Source of the DNA: Pteria penguin
Taxonomy: Eukaryota; Mollusca; Bivalvia; Pterioida; Pteriidae
Assembly: GCA_035048485.1 (NCBI GenBank)
Contig: CM068581.1
Coordinates: 63,279,393 to 63,343,392, forward strand
DNA length: 64,000 nt
Direction of reading: 5' to 3'
The notes beneath the pieces are model-generated. The model had not been told where the DNA came from and did no database searches. It saw only the letters and a program-made list of their open reading frames with translations. Positions 19,813 to 31,589 of the stretch are shown here, piece after piece. A program made the position numbers and the translations under genes. Position 1 is the stretch's first letter. Every line of letters begins with the position of its first letter.

Positions 19813-19819
19813 ATAGACT

Positions 19820-21670
19820 CTGTGTACTGACTTCACACTATGATCCATTGTATACATTGATGCCATACATAATGCACGAGAAGTGGTTATTCAACTTGTA
19901 TCAAATAGAACCAGTATATTCTTTTCTACTGTGTTTACAGCATAATATTTGGTAAAGAATCTTAAAACCCTTTAAAGGAAATCAGCCAAGAGCAACGAAA
20001 TAAATTCAATTTTAAGTAAATTATGGTAATTTACTTTTGATTGATGTTTATTTCATGTTCAATCTAAAAAGATTTTTACATGTCGCATGTAAGTGCAAAT
20101 TATGGAGGACATGGGAATGCACTTACACGTGTGTCTTGTTCACACACATGCATTGTGTATTGCATATATGTACATTGTTGTACATATGTAATCTGTTATA
20201 CTCAGTAATCCCCGACCCCGGGTCATTTAGACTGACTACAAAACATGGTAATAAATGATGGATCCTCCAGGTGAAAAAAAAGTCTCAAACGAAATCAAGT
20301 AAAGATATAATCAACAATTAGATTTTTATCTCGTTTACTACATTTTGTAATGAACATGTCTGCGACATGACACCATACCCTGGAGATATTCGGCGTTAAT
20401 ATTGGCAAAATTAATGAACATCTGATATAAATAAATTGGCTCTGTCTGATGAAATGTCAATTAAAGCAGAAATAGGCACGTTATTTTCTTTGAAAACAAC
20501 CCCCATGCATGCTACATTAAACTATATAAATTTATTAGTAGATCCGCCGATTCCCGATAGAGATCTGGGATCCGCCAGGTGTAAAAACATCCCATACAAC
20601 ACCACGTAAACTTATAGCTGGTTGATTCTTATCTGTCACATAAGCTCTTTGAAGTTATTACTTGCACCATTGCTTTTCTATACAAATGCGACCACTCACG
20701 ACATATATGCTCAAAGTTGATATACCCGAAGATAAACTCAAGACCTTCATAAACGAGCACGTGGGTTTGAACACTAAAATTATGTCTCTCTTCTTTATTC
20801 TCCCGCGCTCATTTTCATATTCTCTTTACTTACATAGTAAACAACAATGTAAGTAATGCATGAATTTATATACACAATGCACGTGTATGCTCTCTAACGA
20901 TTTTCACTATAAATAGTAAAGAAAACAAACGGCGAAAACACCGGGATAAATTTCTTGACCCTAGCTTGTCACACCTGTGTTTTGTACCGCATTATCTGTC
21001 TTGCAACTTTACCGTCTTTTAAACTCTTCATTGTAATGATGGACTACATGAACAAATTAACCTACCTGATTAGTTAATCACTTTATCATATATCCCACTG
21101 GATTTAAGCACAATCATTCCTCGTTTACAGGGTCATATATGTTCACCGATACAGGTGTACGAAAAGCGATTAATACCAAGGGCAGATAACTCCTATCTTA
21201 TCTATATGTCACCGCGACGTTTCTCTACCTTAATAATTAATCCAGCAGCCAGAAGGACCACGTTATGCGACCCCTGTTGGTAATATTCAGTGCCCCGTAA
21301 TTAATTCAATGTGTCAGTTTGTTTTACGGAATAGACCCACTCTTCTATGGGGTTTGTTTACTCCTGGCCTTCTCGAGTAGTTCATTCACTTGACTGGATG
21401 TTCAGGCGATGTATATGGTTGAACTGTTTTACACCCGGCGGTTTTCATTTTTAATCTCAGTTTCACCTTATGAATTTTTGTCAGGGACGGATGTAAAAGT
21501 TTGACGAAATGCATAAAGAATGAGATGAATGACGATGATACATAAAACACTTATATTGCATGAACTTATAAATGGCTATACATGCATATGTATAATATAT
21601 ATGTAGGTTCCAAGACATGGTTTGACCTAGTACATTTTAAGATATCTTAATATAGCATATAGAGTCCTCT
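19820..21670. other. Intergenic sequence, nothing recognised
   Basis: No supported exon or repeat was seen. A short frame near 20690-20790 (KVDIPEDKLKTFINEHVG) is open but lacks splice signals. Confidence 0.5.
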
Positions 21671-21677
21671 AGGGAAG

Positions 21678-21862
21678 ACTGGCGGATGTAGAGGGTGGTT
21701 GCAGGGGTTGCAACCCCCCCTTCTTTTGGTAGGAAAATTTTAACAAAAAAGGTCATTTTCGACCATTTTTAGGACTGCACACCCCCTTTTCCAGACCGAA
21801 TAGTGCAAAACATTAGTCATGGGAGACTGCAACCCCCTTTTTTTATTTCTAGATCCGCCTAT
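21678..21862 (+). mobile_element. MITE-like element, second copy of the 8728-8940 type
   Basis: It shares TGGCGGATGTAGAG at the left, 'aaaattttaacaaaaaaggtc', 'ttttcgaccatttttagg', 'cagaccgaatagtgcaaaac' and 'ctagatccgcctat' at the right with the first copy. GGAAG flanks both sides. Confidence 0.8.
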
Positions 21863-22344
21863 GGAAGCGTTAAGCAGAACTCACCCTACAACCCGAACGC
21901 GGATTTTCGAAGAAAAAAAAACATAAAACAAGAAAAACAAGGGGAGGGGATGTAGCAAGAGCTCAATGTGAAAAAATATAAAGAAAAAAATATTTAGGAC
22001 GATGTTTGTGTGGTTATGATACAACGTGAGTGAGAAAGTGGGCCCCAGGTGTTTGTACATCACTCACTCCTCCTTCTCCTTCCTAAACCGCTTTAACCAC
22101 GCCAAAATGACGACCGTTACCTCAACCCCAAACACAAAACAATAAAACAACCTCCCTTCAATCCCCCCCCTCCCTCAAATTTAAAATTTTGTTGCGTTTA
22201 GTCATTTATTTGATCTTTTGATGTATTCATTTATTTCATTTTATTTCGTTTTATCTATTTTTTTTAATTCAAACTATGATATGTTTCGTGATTTCAATTA
22301 GTTAAGATTTAAGTAGCATTCAACAATTTTCGCTTCAATCACAA

Positions 22345-22430
22345 TTAAAAAGAGATCGAATGGCATCGAACACACCCAAGGCAAACGCCCTATCCACCGT
22401 GCCACCTCTGCCCCTGCCTTACCTATCTAA
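22345..22430 (-). mobile_element. tRNA-like SINE head
   Basis: On the minus strand it reads GGCACGGTGGATAGGGCG (A-box region) and GTGTTCGATGCC (B box, exact TTCGANNCC core). No tail was identified. Confidence 0.5.
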
Positions 22431-22594
22431 GGTGATACATAGTTTTTACATAATTTACAACTTTCTACGTGTCATACCTTTGTACGTACGCATTCTTTGT
22501 GAAATGACTTCTTATAGCGTCGGGTGGATACATTCTACAACATAAGGATCCCGTCCTCTTTAAAACCAGTTTCAACCTAAATAATGCGCTTCCT

Positions 22595-22860
22595 TTATGC
22601 AGAACACGTACGTCTATCGATACGTGCACACGCTTTATTTAATGCTTGCGTTTTTGCATCATTTTCTATTAACTCCACTGTAGAAATGCATGTCAATAAA
22701 CTTTTTGCGACATCGGGTTTGGTTGCTTTAAAAACCTGTGTGTACATGTAGAACAGAAAGAAACAAAGTACCTTTGTCGCACTTTTGCTGATAACGGTTT
22801 TACGCAATCGTAACAACTCGTCTATTTCCGTACGCAAATAAGACTCGTTTGTCAGCCATT
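22595..22860 (-). pseudogene. Unrecognised small ORF, possibly frame-disrupted
   Basis: A CpG-rich stretch reads on the minus strand as a helix-prone frame. It begins NESYLRTEIDELLRLRKT and later has KPDVAKSLLTCISTVELIE, ending in a TAA at 22595. The only well-placed ATG, at 22859, is in a different frame and terminates after 19 codons. The helical frame itself has TAA immediately upstream. A one-base indel after GAC would connect ATG-GCT-GAC to the helical frame. An in-frame 36-nt GT...AG segment, encoding VLCFFLFYMYTQ, interrupts the middle and is shorter than normal introns. This may be a broken gene, a sequence error or chance. Confidence 0.25.
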
Positions 22861-23304
22861 AGGACCACTTCCAGTTGTTATGTAAACATATTTGGCAACG
22901 CCGGTTTGGCGGCATCATTGCACAAAAAAGGGGGCAGTTATAGTCATTGTCTGTATTTATTTCTTTTTGAATTGGTGATCTAGTTTGAAGGAGTCTACGC
23001 ACGTGCACTAGTTAAAAGTCATTTCGAGTTTCCGGCGATTTGTTTCCATTATCTAACGTTAAAACAAATGTGAAGTTTCGCTTCGATTACTGAATTGCCT
23101 TTATGGTTGTATAGTCTTCAATAAAAATGTATTACTTTTACTGAAATTTTCAGATCCTAAATTACAAAAGCAATCCTATGAACATATTTCGTCTCATTTC
23201 GCATTGTGCTCCTACGGGGAAAGTCTAAGAATTGAAGCGATTCGGTATATATCGCTGCACCGTGGAGCTTTCGAGTCTATTTTGTAAAAAATGGCGATGG
23301 TTTC

Positions 23305-23470
23305 CGATTGGGGTTTTACGTTGTTTTCAAGAAAGTTTCCGTCATATCGCTACACGATCACAGGAGATAACCAACCTCTTCAACATAGTGGCACAAGTTG
23401 AGAGTCGAACCGAGGTCTACTGCACCCCAAAGCAAGCGTTCAACCACTACACGAAGTCTTCCCTTAGCCG
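23305..23470 (-). mobile_element. Family-B SINE
   Basis: On the minus strand a tRNA-like head (GTAGTGGTTGAACGCTTGC; CGGTTCGACTCTC) is followed by 'gaagaggttggttatctcctg' and 'cgtgtagcgatatgacgg'. It ends in 'aacgtaaaac'. The body matches 58383-58545. Confidence 0.75.
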
Positions 23471-24044
23471 AGATTTTAGACAGAGCACTTATTGATTGTT
23501 TATAAGCACTTATTGATTGTTTAGAGTTCATAATTGCTGATCCTTCTTATTGAGCAAATGCTACTATCAGCCCAATATTAAATCAATGTGGCATTCTTAT
23601 TCAATTTGCAAATATATTTGTACACGAATGGAAGGAAAAATGATATCTATCCTAATCTAAATCATCAAGATTAGTTATGAATAATTTATCAGACACTGCT
23701 TCACACGAACTTTCTAGCTAATATAATATTTAGGGGAAATCACGTTTTTCTAGACGATAGATCTAAAGAGCATCTACCTCTTGTATAGCTCTTTCGTTAT
23801 ATGTATTTTTGCTCTCACTTTTAGGTCGATTTGTTAATGAGTTTGCACTTCAAATATTTTTTTCCACAGTTACGGCCTTGATCATCAGTGAACGGGCTTT
23901 TAAAATTTATCGAAATTCGTGTATGCTGCAAGACGTAAATACAAATATATATTTCTTACAGGTAATACAGACTTGTAGGAAACACATCATACACACAAAT
24001 AATAATAATGAAACACACACATACACACAAAGACGAAGAAGAAG

Positions 24045-24225
24045 AAAAAAGTCCCCCCCAAGAAAAACCCCAAAATAAAAAACAAAAACACCCCCCCCCC
24101 CCCAAACCCCCCCCCCCCCCCCCCCCCCCAAACAAGCAAACAAACAAAAAACCGAACAAAAAGCAACTCCTACCCTAAAATAAATAAAAAACAAAACAAA
24201 ACAAAAAAGAAAAAAAAAGGGAAAC
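24045..24225. repeat. C-homopolymer island in A/C-only sequence
   Basis: Runs of 14 C and about 24 C between 24090 and 24129 are embedded in almost G-free A/C sequence, with AAACAAAC-type words. Confidence 0.95.
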
Positions 24226-24337
24226 TAGAAAAATAGAACTTCAATGGGTCGATGCGACACAGATGCCCCTGTTGGCAGCTAAGGTAGTGAAATATAATTG
24301 CCAGAGAAGTAATATTTGAAAATTAAAAAAAAATTAA

Positions 24338-24800
24338 TGTTCAAGGGCAATTACTCACTTAAAATTACCGGACCACACCCATACTTAAACTTGACCTGCA
24401 TTTTTCCTTGATACATCTATATACCCAATATCAATTTAATCCATCAAACTTTCCAAGAGAAAATGAGCAAAATCTGTCATTTTAAAGAAATTTTCTATGT
24501 TCAAGGGCAATAACTCTGTCAGAAATTACCGGACCACAGCTATATTCAAAATTCACCTGCATCTTCCCTTGACACATCTGTATACCAAATTTCAATTTAA
24601 TCCATTAAACTTTCAAAGAGAAAATGAGCAAAAAGTGTCATTTTTAGAAATTTTCTATGTTCAAGGGCAATACCTCTATAAGAAATAATTGGATCACAAC
24701 CATATTCAAACTTGACCTGCATCTTCCTTTGATATATTTGTATACCCAATATCAATTTAATCCATCAAACCTTCAAAAAGACAAGGTTCAGCCATATGCG
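24338..24800. repeat. 160-bp tandem repeat, 2.9 copies
   Basis: TGTTCAAGGGCAAT-type starts occur at 24338, 24498 and 24658, a spacing of exactly 160 bp. Units share 'gaccacacccatacttaaac'-like, 'gacctgcatcttcc' and 'aatttaatccatcaaac' segments. The following sequence to about 25010 (ending 'tatatggccgggga') looks like the rest of the same dispersed element. Confidence 0.93.
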
Positions 24801-25079
24801 ATGCACATTTTCTAATTTCAAAGTCTCATAACCCCTGAAAAAATTCTGAGCAGAGTTGCCTCCCCTCATGCACATCTACATATGCTGCCCTAACTACATG
24901 TGAAGTTTGGTGAAATTCTGATGAACGGTTTGAGAGGAGTTGCGATGACAAGGTTGCGGAATGACTGAATGACGGAATGACAGGGCGCAACATTATATGG
25001 CCGGGGACATATAAAGAAAAACCAAACAAACCCCAAAACAATAATATAATAAAAATGATATCCCCCGTCCCCAAACACA

Positions 25080-26355
25080 ATCAAAACCCAAGAACATAAA
25101 ACTTTTTGACAAAGAAAAGTTGTACTTTTGAAATGTTATAGAGTAAGACTGTCATCGTAAATCTGAATGAAATACAAATTTCTGTATTGTAATAAATAAA
25201 TTCTGGTTCAAAAGCTAGACAATTTAGGTTCCATGTTGCAAATACTAAATTTCTGTGCGCGAATGTATAAACCAATATTCATACCGGAGTTATCTTTCTT
25301 TGCAGGATCTGGAATATGAATTTCATACACTGTATGAAAACAAAATCAGGCAAAAGAAATCGCAATAAAACTTAATAGAATAGAAATAAAGTAATACTTA
25401 CTTTTCAACACATTCACCCAAAGAAATGCATTTCCTTGATGCCCATTTTAATTATAAAAAGAACGCCCTGAATATATCAGATGACAGAAATTTGAGATGT
25501 GGGTCATAGTTAGCATGGAGCAAATCTAAGTTATGCATTATAGCAGAATATACCAAGGATGATGTCGCTTATTTAGTTTAAATTTCTATTTTGGAGATAG
25601 TTGACATGAAAAATGATCGCTATATAAACACCCAGCCTGGATATCAGAAGAAGGTATTCGTGCGACTTCTTGTCCTTGATATGTTTTATGTACTAGTAAA
25701 ATTGTAGATAAAAGTGTCAGATTCGATTTGGTGCGGGGGTTGCTTTTCCCTTACCTAGATAATAAAAAAGTTTTCAAAATGATTTGTAACAACTATTATT
25801 ATCCATTAAAGCTGAAAAGTACTACATAGGGGTATACGTATGTGAGTTGCCAGCTCCAAGTTCGGCTAGTTCCATCTATTATACGGAACTAGTTTCTAGA
25901 CAAGACCGATGTTTTCTTTAAGAGAAAACTAGGAAAACGTTGTCTTTGTCCAAGAATTGTTTGATAGTGTCGTACTGTCATTCTCATATCACTCCTTCTC
26001 TCCCTCCTCCTTTCTCGTCTTTTTTCTTCTTTTCTTTTAATACTCTCACTGCCTCTTATCTGCCCCGTCCCTTCCCTCTGTGTTAATGTTGAAAAAGAGG
26101 GTAAGTTACACCAAGAACGTAATAGAAAATCTAAGATTCACGTTTATATTCTGTAAATAATGCAAACTTAATTTCGTTGTCATGGTTTGAGCTTAGATTA
26201 CAAGTCATTACCAAGTTTGAAAGATTTGTACATGCCTTCTTTCTTTCTTTTTTTTCTTGTATCAATATCATTTCAAATTTACAATTTATATTACACTTTG
26301 AAACAAGACACATTCAATATAAGGTGAGCACTTATCGCCTCTTACCGTTTTTCTT
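25080..26355. other. Intergenic sequence, nothing recognised
   Basis: AT-rich sequence with a pyrimidine-rich patch around 25980-26050. No exon is supported. Confidence 0.5.
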
Positions 26356-26360
26356 TCATC

Positions 26361-26938
26361 GCTCTGAGCCGGTGTAGCTTAAATTTTAGTATTCTTGGCT
26401 CTGACCTAGAGATTATTGGTCCGAGTCCGACAGGTGGCTCACTCTGAGTCGGTGTAGTAGTATTCTTGGCTCTGACCTGGAGATTCTTGGTCCTAGTCCG
26501 ACAGGTGGCTTCCTCTGAGTCGGTGTAGTAGTATTCTTGGCTCTGAGCTAGAGGTTCTTGTTCCGAGTCATACAGATGGATCGCTCTGAGTAGGCGTAGT
26601 AGTAATCTTGCTTCTGACCTTGAGGTTCTGGATCCGAGTTCGACAGGTGGCTCACTTTGAGCCGGATAGTAGTATTCTTGGCTCTGATCTAGAGGTCCTG
26701 GATCCGAGTCCGACAGGTGGCTCCCTCTGAGTCGGCATAATAGTATTCTTGGCTCTGACCTAGAGGTTCTTGGTCCGAGTCATACAGATGGATCGCTCTG
26801 AGTAGGCGTAGTAGTATTCTTGGTTGTAGCAGAGAGGAGCTTGGTCTGAGTCCGACAACTGGCTCGCTCTGAGCCAGAGTAGTAGTATTCTTGGCTGTAG
26901 CAGAGAGGCTCTGGGTCCGAGTCCGACAGGTGGCTCAT
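26361..26938 (+). repeat. 71-bp tandem array, about 8 copies, tRNA/SINE-head-like unit
   Basis: CTCTGAG-type starts occur near 26361, 26441, 26512, 26583, 26653, 26724, 26795 and 26866. Spacing is 70-71 bp apart from an 80-bp first unit. Each unit reads GAGTCGGTGTAGTAGTATTC, then CTTGGCTCTGACCTAGAGG and GGTCCGAGTCCGACAGG. These align in order with the head of nearby SINEs (GCCGGTGTGGCCTAGTGG; CAGCTCATGACCGAGAGG; GGGTTCGACTTTCACC). GGTCCGAGTCC is one base from the Pol III B-box GGTTCGANNCC. Confidence 0.9.
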
Positions 26939-27221
26939 CGTTCGATTCAATTGTGTCTTTAAACATCCGAATCCTGAAGTCCTCTGATGGTAGACGGTGA
27001 TATGTGAAATCCATTATTGACTCAGTGGGTTGCATATATATAAATCTGTACATAAGTAAATGCCGAAAATAACTTTATTTTGAATGGGAGTAGTTCAGGT
27101 GGTACCGTGCCTGACTAGGGATCAAGAGCAACTCTCCTATACATTGTACAAGAAGGAGTTTTCGTATATCATGTGGACATTCCTCATTATGAGATCTTAC
27201 AGTCTCTTTAGTATTATTTTT

Positions 27222-27640
27222 GTCTCCCGCTTTTCGCGAAAGCTATGGGACATTAAATTTCATTCGTCTGTATGTCTTTTCGTCCGTCTGTCACAAAAAA
27301 ATTTAACCTTGGTCATAACTTTTTAACCGTAAGACGTAGGACCTTCATATTTGGCATATGTGTCCCTAATTGCAAAATATTTCCGTTGGTACCTGAACTT
27401 TTTATCATGTGACCTTGACCTCGACCTTTGACCTACTTCAATTTAACTTTTTAACCGTAAGATGTAGGACCTTCATATTTGGCATGTGTGTCTGCATGCA
27501 CAACCATGACTGTATGTCACAGATTACTGCACCCTTACTGATAGAACCTCCATAGCGGGGAACCCCAATTTTCTGAATTTGCTTGTACCATTTGATCTTG
27601 ACATTGACTCAATCTTGACCTTCAGTCAATTTTCAAAAGC
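27222..27640 (+). repeat. Dispersed repeat with gacctTTGACC words
   Basis: It starts 'gtctcccgcttttcgcgaa' and has GTCCGTCTGTCAC. It then has two copies of 'aactttttaaccgtaag' plus 'gtaggaccttcatatttggc' about 130 bp apart, around CCTTGACCTCGACCTTTGACC. The layout resembles the AGGTCA repeats elsewhere in the window. Confidence 0.75.
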
Positions 27641-27947
27641 TTTAATCTTGGCTTTCATTTCAATATCTATATCATTTTGTGGCTAGAAGATTTGATAGAA
27701 TCATTTTTACTAAGTCTTATATTACAGACAATTTTCCAAATATGGAGATTTTGGCGTTGCATATTTCTTTTTTATATATTCTTAAATTTAATAGCTAAGA
27801 AAGACGTTTATTTTAGGGAGAACTTTATTTTTACATCACTTACAGTACTTCAGATTATTTTAAAAATCCACTCCGGCGATCTTCTGTCTTCTGACAACTC
27901 TTGTTTAAGGTGGATTCTAACGCATTAATTTTGTTACGTTAAACTGA

Positions 27948-28185
27948 AGCCGGTGTGGCCTAGTGGATAAGGTGCTCAGCTCATGACCGAGAGGTCCCGG
28001 GTTCGACTTTCACCCTGGGCACACCGTTGTGGCACGTAAAAGATCCCTCACTGCTTCGGGTGGGTCCGTTGCAAAGGTCTAAATTTGTATGCAATGCATC
28101 AAGCAAATGCCGTCATCATATACGTGAAATAATCGTGGTGTGACGAAACAATAATCAATCAATCAAGCAATCAATCAATCAATCC
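27948..28185 (+). mobile_element. Family-A SINE, full length
   Basis: The head is GCCGGTGTGGCCTAGTGG with GGGTTCGACTTTC. The body has 'cacgtaaaagatccctcact', 'gcttcgggtgggtccgttgc' and 'atgcaatgcatcaagcaaat'. It ends in an (AATC)n tail from about 28150. Confidence 0.95.
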
Positions 28186-28189
28186 TTTA

Positions 28190-29370
28190 AATGGAATTGA
28201 AGAAAATACATGCTAATTCAAATGCTAATCATGGAACTGCAAACTTGACTTTAGATTTTATTTCATTTCGGGAAATGGGGAGGGGTGAGGGGAGTGGACA
28301 TTGAACTGACAGATTTTTCTTCAGAACGTTTTGAGGGATTTTGATAGAGCTTAATAGGAATAAAGTATATAAGGCCCTTTACTTATTTTTGTTTTTATTC
28401 ATTTAGATACAGGGGTGGATCCAGGATTGCACAAAATACTTCAAAGAAGATACCCTCCTTTGAGAATCTTCTTCAGATAGAAAAAAAGATAGAAAAGGGG
28501 GAAAAGGAAAACTAAATACCTCAAAATAATCCAGAAGGATGTGAGAATAAAATTTTGGGTGTTTTTTTTTTCTAAAGCCTGTTTTAAATTTTACGTTTTA
28601 GGCCTTTTCCAACTTAGACATTTTCACACGTTTGTTTCATTTCTTGATTTATTCAGGATAAATAAGCAATTAAATATTTATTTGCTTAAATTTATAGGGA
28701 ATTATATCTATATCAGGGGTTATGCATAGTTTTCCGTCATATTTTGGTTTTCTTGCTGATGTAAGCTAATGTTGGCATACTGTAGGGTAGCGGTTCAAAT
28801 CTCAGTCAGGGGCGTTTGTTTTTATGTCATTTTACATCAAAGCAAGTTTTGTTTTCTTTTTGTTTTTGTTTTTTTCTTTTACTAATTTTGTAGCACTGAA
28901 TGTAACAAGTCATTTTAGAAATACAATGTAAATGGCCGATCTAGAAATTTAAACATTTTTGTCATTTGCCAACTTTTGATACTCCTGATCAAAAGTGATC
29001 ACATGACAACCTATTTTATTCAATATGAATAAGTAACTAAGTATTCAAAGCTGTATTATAACCGGTCTGAAAGGTAGTACTGCCTCAACCTCTGGAAATA
29101 TTTTTATTTAATTTTAAAACAAAAAGGTTGGACAGAACTCCAATCTCGTAAAACAGTAGAATCTTGGAAAATTGAAGGTAATTTGAAAAGCTTATTTCCT
29201 AATTTTATTTTCTTAATGAATTTATTAATTTGTCCATTTGTTTAAATTACCCCGTACTAAATATTTAAGGTTGATGATTCAAAGTTTTCAGTCATTAACC
29301 GTTATCGGATATTGAATAATTCAGTGCAAGATTAGTCAAGAAAGAGTACTGCCTGTTAATATAAGGTTAC
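28190..29370. other. Intergenic sequence, mostly unassigned
   Basis: A half element starts at about 28411 with 'aggggtggatccagg', like the MITE termini. A weak B-box-like GGTTCAAATCTC is at 28790. Nothing else is recognised. Confidence 0.4.
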
Positions 29371-29502
29371 CCGATGATTTCGGATTTACTCGAGTTGTCT
29401 TCCATTCGTCCAAACCACATTATTTTTACGACCTACAGTGTAATCAGTAAGCTTGATCAAATACGCAATATTCGATATCAAAATAAGGCAATTGATGTAA
29501 TC

Positions 29503-29709
29503 ATGTTCTTGTTTACTTTACTTTTGCTAATTCGTTGTCAACCAAGATTATGCTCGTGTACCCATAAATCGTGTCAAAATAAAGCAGTATATGGACGATA
29601 TGATAAAAGAGCTCGGGCAACGAATGGAAGTGTGGACCAAGCACATAAAGAATTATTACATTCGAGAACAAATCCCCACAAATCTCCCGAAGGAGGCGTA
29701 AAACATTAA
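29503..29709 (+). CDS. Speculative small secreted peptide ORF
   Basis: From the internal ATG at 29503 the frame encodes 68 residues. It starts with a strongly hydrophobic MFLFTLLLLI followed by RCQPRLCSCTHKSC. A YGRYDKR segment with a dibasic site and a polar basic tail come next. The layout resembles a signal peptide plus a short Cys-containing or neuropeptide-like precursor. No donor site, homology or second copy supports it, and the frame is open for 43 codons upstream, so chance is likely. Confidence 0.15.
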   Translation: MFLFTLLLLIRCQPRLCSCTHKSCQNKAVYGRYDKRARATNGSVDQAHKELLHSRTNPHKSPEGGVKH

Positions 29710-29879
29710 AATCAACGAAACACAAAAATAATGTTTAAAAAAATCTAAGTTGTTTTACGTAACGGCAATTTGATGCATTGCACAGATATTTAGAGTATTT
29801 TAATTATTACTCAAAGGAGATTTTTACTCAAAAGAGTTATTTAGAAAATTTTTATTTTTACTCAAAGGAGAGTTCTTTT

Positions 29880-29970
29880 CATTTAGACATTCTTCTTCAT
29901 CCTCCTCCTTCTCATCATCATCATCATCAGTTTCTTCTTCTTAGACTTCTTCTTCTTCTTCTTCTTCTGC
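29880..29970. repeat. (CTT)n/(CAT)n microsatellite cluster
   Basis: Imperfect TTC/TCA trinucleotide runs. Confidence 0.9.
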
Positions 29971-30021
29971 AGCATTTATCATAAGTTTGTATTTCTCTTC
30001 TCTTACTTCTTGCCATGGTTA

Positions 30022-30262
30022 CTGCATTGATATAGTGACACCATTTGTCTGATGCAATGCACAAAAATTTAAATCTATGCAAAGCACCCATCAGAAGCAG
30101 TAATGGATCTTTTACGTGTCGCGTCTACCGTGACACAGGGCCTCGGATTTTACCGTTTCATTCGTAAGAGAGGATACCGACGAGTCACCGGCTTGACTCG
30201 AAATCGAACCTTTTGTTCACGACTCAAACACTTAACCAATTGAGTTACGCCAACCAAGCGAC
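30022..30262 (-). mobile_element. Family-A SINE, tail lost
   Basis: It shares 'tatagtgacaccattt', 'gtctgatgcaatgcacaaaa', 'cagaagcagtaatggatctt' and 'ttacgtgtcgcg'. The minus-strand head has AAAGGTTCGATTTCGAGTC. Confidence 0.85.
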
Positions 30263-30659
30263 ATATGCATGTGGTGACCTTACTTTAGTTTTCAGAGAAT
30301 ATATTTGTTTGCAGAGATAGAGGGTTTGAGATACAATGGGATTCATTGATAAATGCCGAGATGATTCAGACAAATAGCTTGTATGGGGGTAAAACCCTCG
30401 GGATTTTTCGTCAGATCCTAGGTAAAATCTTATTTTTCAGTCTTTTGTTTACTATGATTATTGCCCAAGGTGAGAAAATAATTAAGAATATTTTAATCTA
30501 TGTGCTCAGTGAATTCAAGTGCTGATATCAATATATCAACAATAATATTTGACTAACAATTAATATATGACTAACAATTTGCATAGCCCTTGATACATTC
30601 GGAATGTTTTGGACTTCTTCTCATTAAGAAATAGGGCATTTTGTGAAAACTCGAAGCGA

Positions 30660-31250
30660 ACGTACACAGCGGGTAAATCCCATAATGACTTGAAGGTCAT
30701 AAATGACAGAGCACAAGGTTTACTGCAAAGATGAAAAGAGAGTAGAGACCATATATCAGTAACATGGTCAAAAGTCACTGATGACTTTGACCTTGAACTT
30801 TTTGTGTAAAATTATCATAAGTTGAAATACATGGTTGATCATAAGGAATTATGATTGAAAAATTAACTTGAATCCTAGTGGCAAGATCAGAGGTAAACAT
30901 AAACCTTTGTGGATAAAAATTATCAGAATTTTAAAAAGTAAAGAATGATAGAATTGACGGGTCTTCGGCAATGATGATTTGAGAATGAAGATTGCATATT
31001 GGTAACAAGGCCAAATGTCACCAAAGAACTTAAACTTTGGCATTTGGCATAAGATGATTATAATTTTTAAACTAGTCATTGGTGAAAGTGGTATGGAATC
31101 TTTAGAAATGGTAATCGAAAATGAAGCCTGTATATTGGTGAAAAGGTTAATGACTTTGACCTTTGACCCTTTACATGCTAAAGATTACAGCTGGCTTAAG
31201 AATTGAGAATGATAGAGACATGAGACCTCTTGGAAGGCCGTGGGGACTAC
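30660..31250. repeat. Dispersed repeat, gacTTTGACCTT-type, 2-3 diverged units
   Basis: Diverged repeats of a module contain 'tatatcagtaacatggtcaa', 'gactttgaccttgaac' and a later 'tatattggtgaaaaggttaa' with 'gactttgacctttgacc'. They are spaced by some 250-370 bp. Confidence 0.55.
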
Positions 31251-31589
31251 AGGGCATTGACAGCGAGTGAGACTTAATAATTCGCAGATCGTAATCACAT
31301 TTAGCTTTTGGTAGATTTAAAATCGAAGTCGGAATGCATTCCCGACTCTCGGCACCAAAGTTATCTGCGCGGATCAGGGATCGAATGCCGACGGTCACAG
31401 GTGATCCGCATTTCAATATTCTACCTTTAACATTCCCAAATAATCGGTATCATATCGATCGACGAACATTAAGGAGAATGCCCCCTTCGCAATCTCTAGC
31501 TACCATTCGGTGTATATCTTAACTACAAAAACATGCCCTCTATTGTATTTTCAACTGTGATAAAAAATGCACATATCGTACAAAAGGAA

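Noticed and set aside
23232..23495. 87-codon plus-strand open frame
   Set aside because: It is an antisense reading of a family-B SINE.
23907..24194. Minus-strand Gly-rich open frames
   Set aside because: They arise from the C-homopolymer tract and are not protein-like otherwise.
26361..26938. CRISPR-like array
   Set aside because: Units are contiguous diverged repeats without unique spacers, in a eukaryotic genome.
26760..27053. 97-codon minus-strand open frame with repeated LLL/YYY segments
   Set aside because: It is an antisense reading of the 71-bp tandem array.
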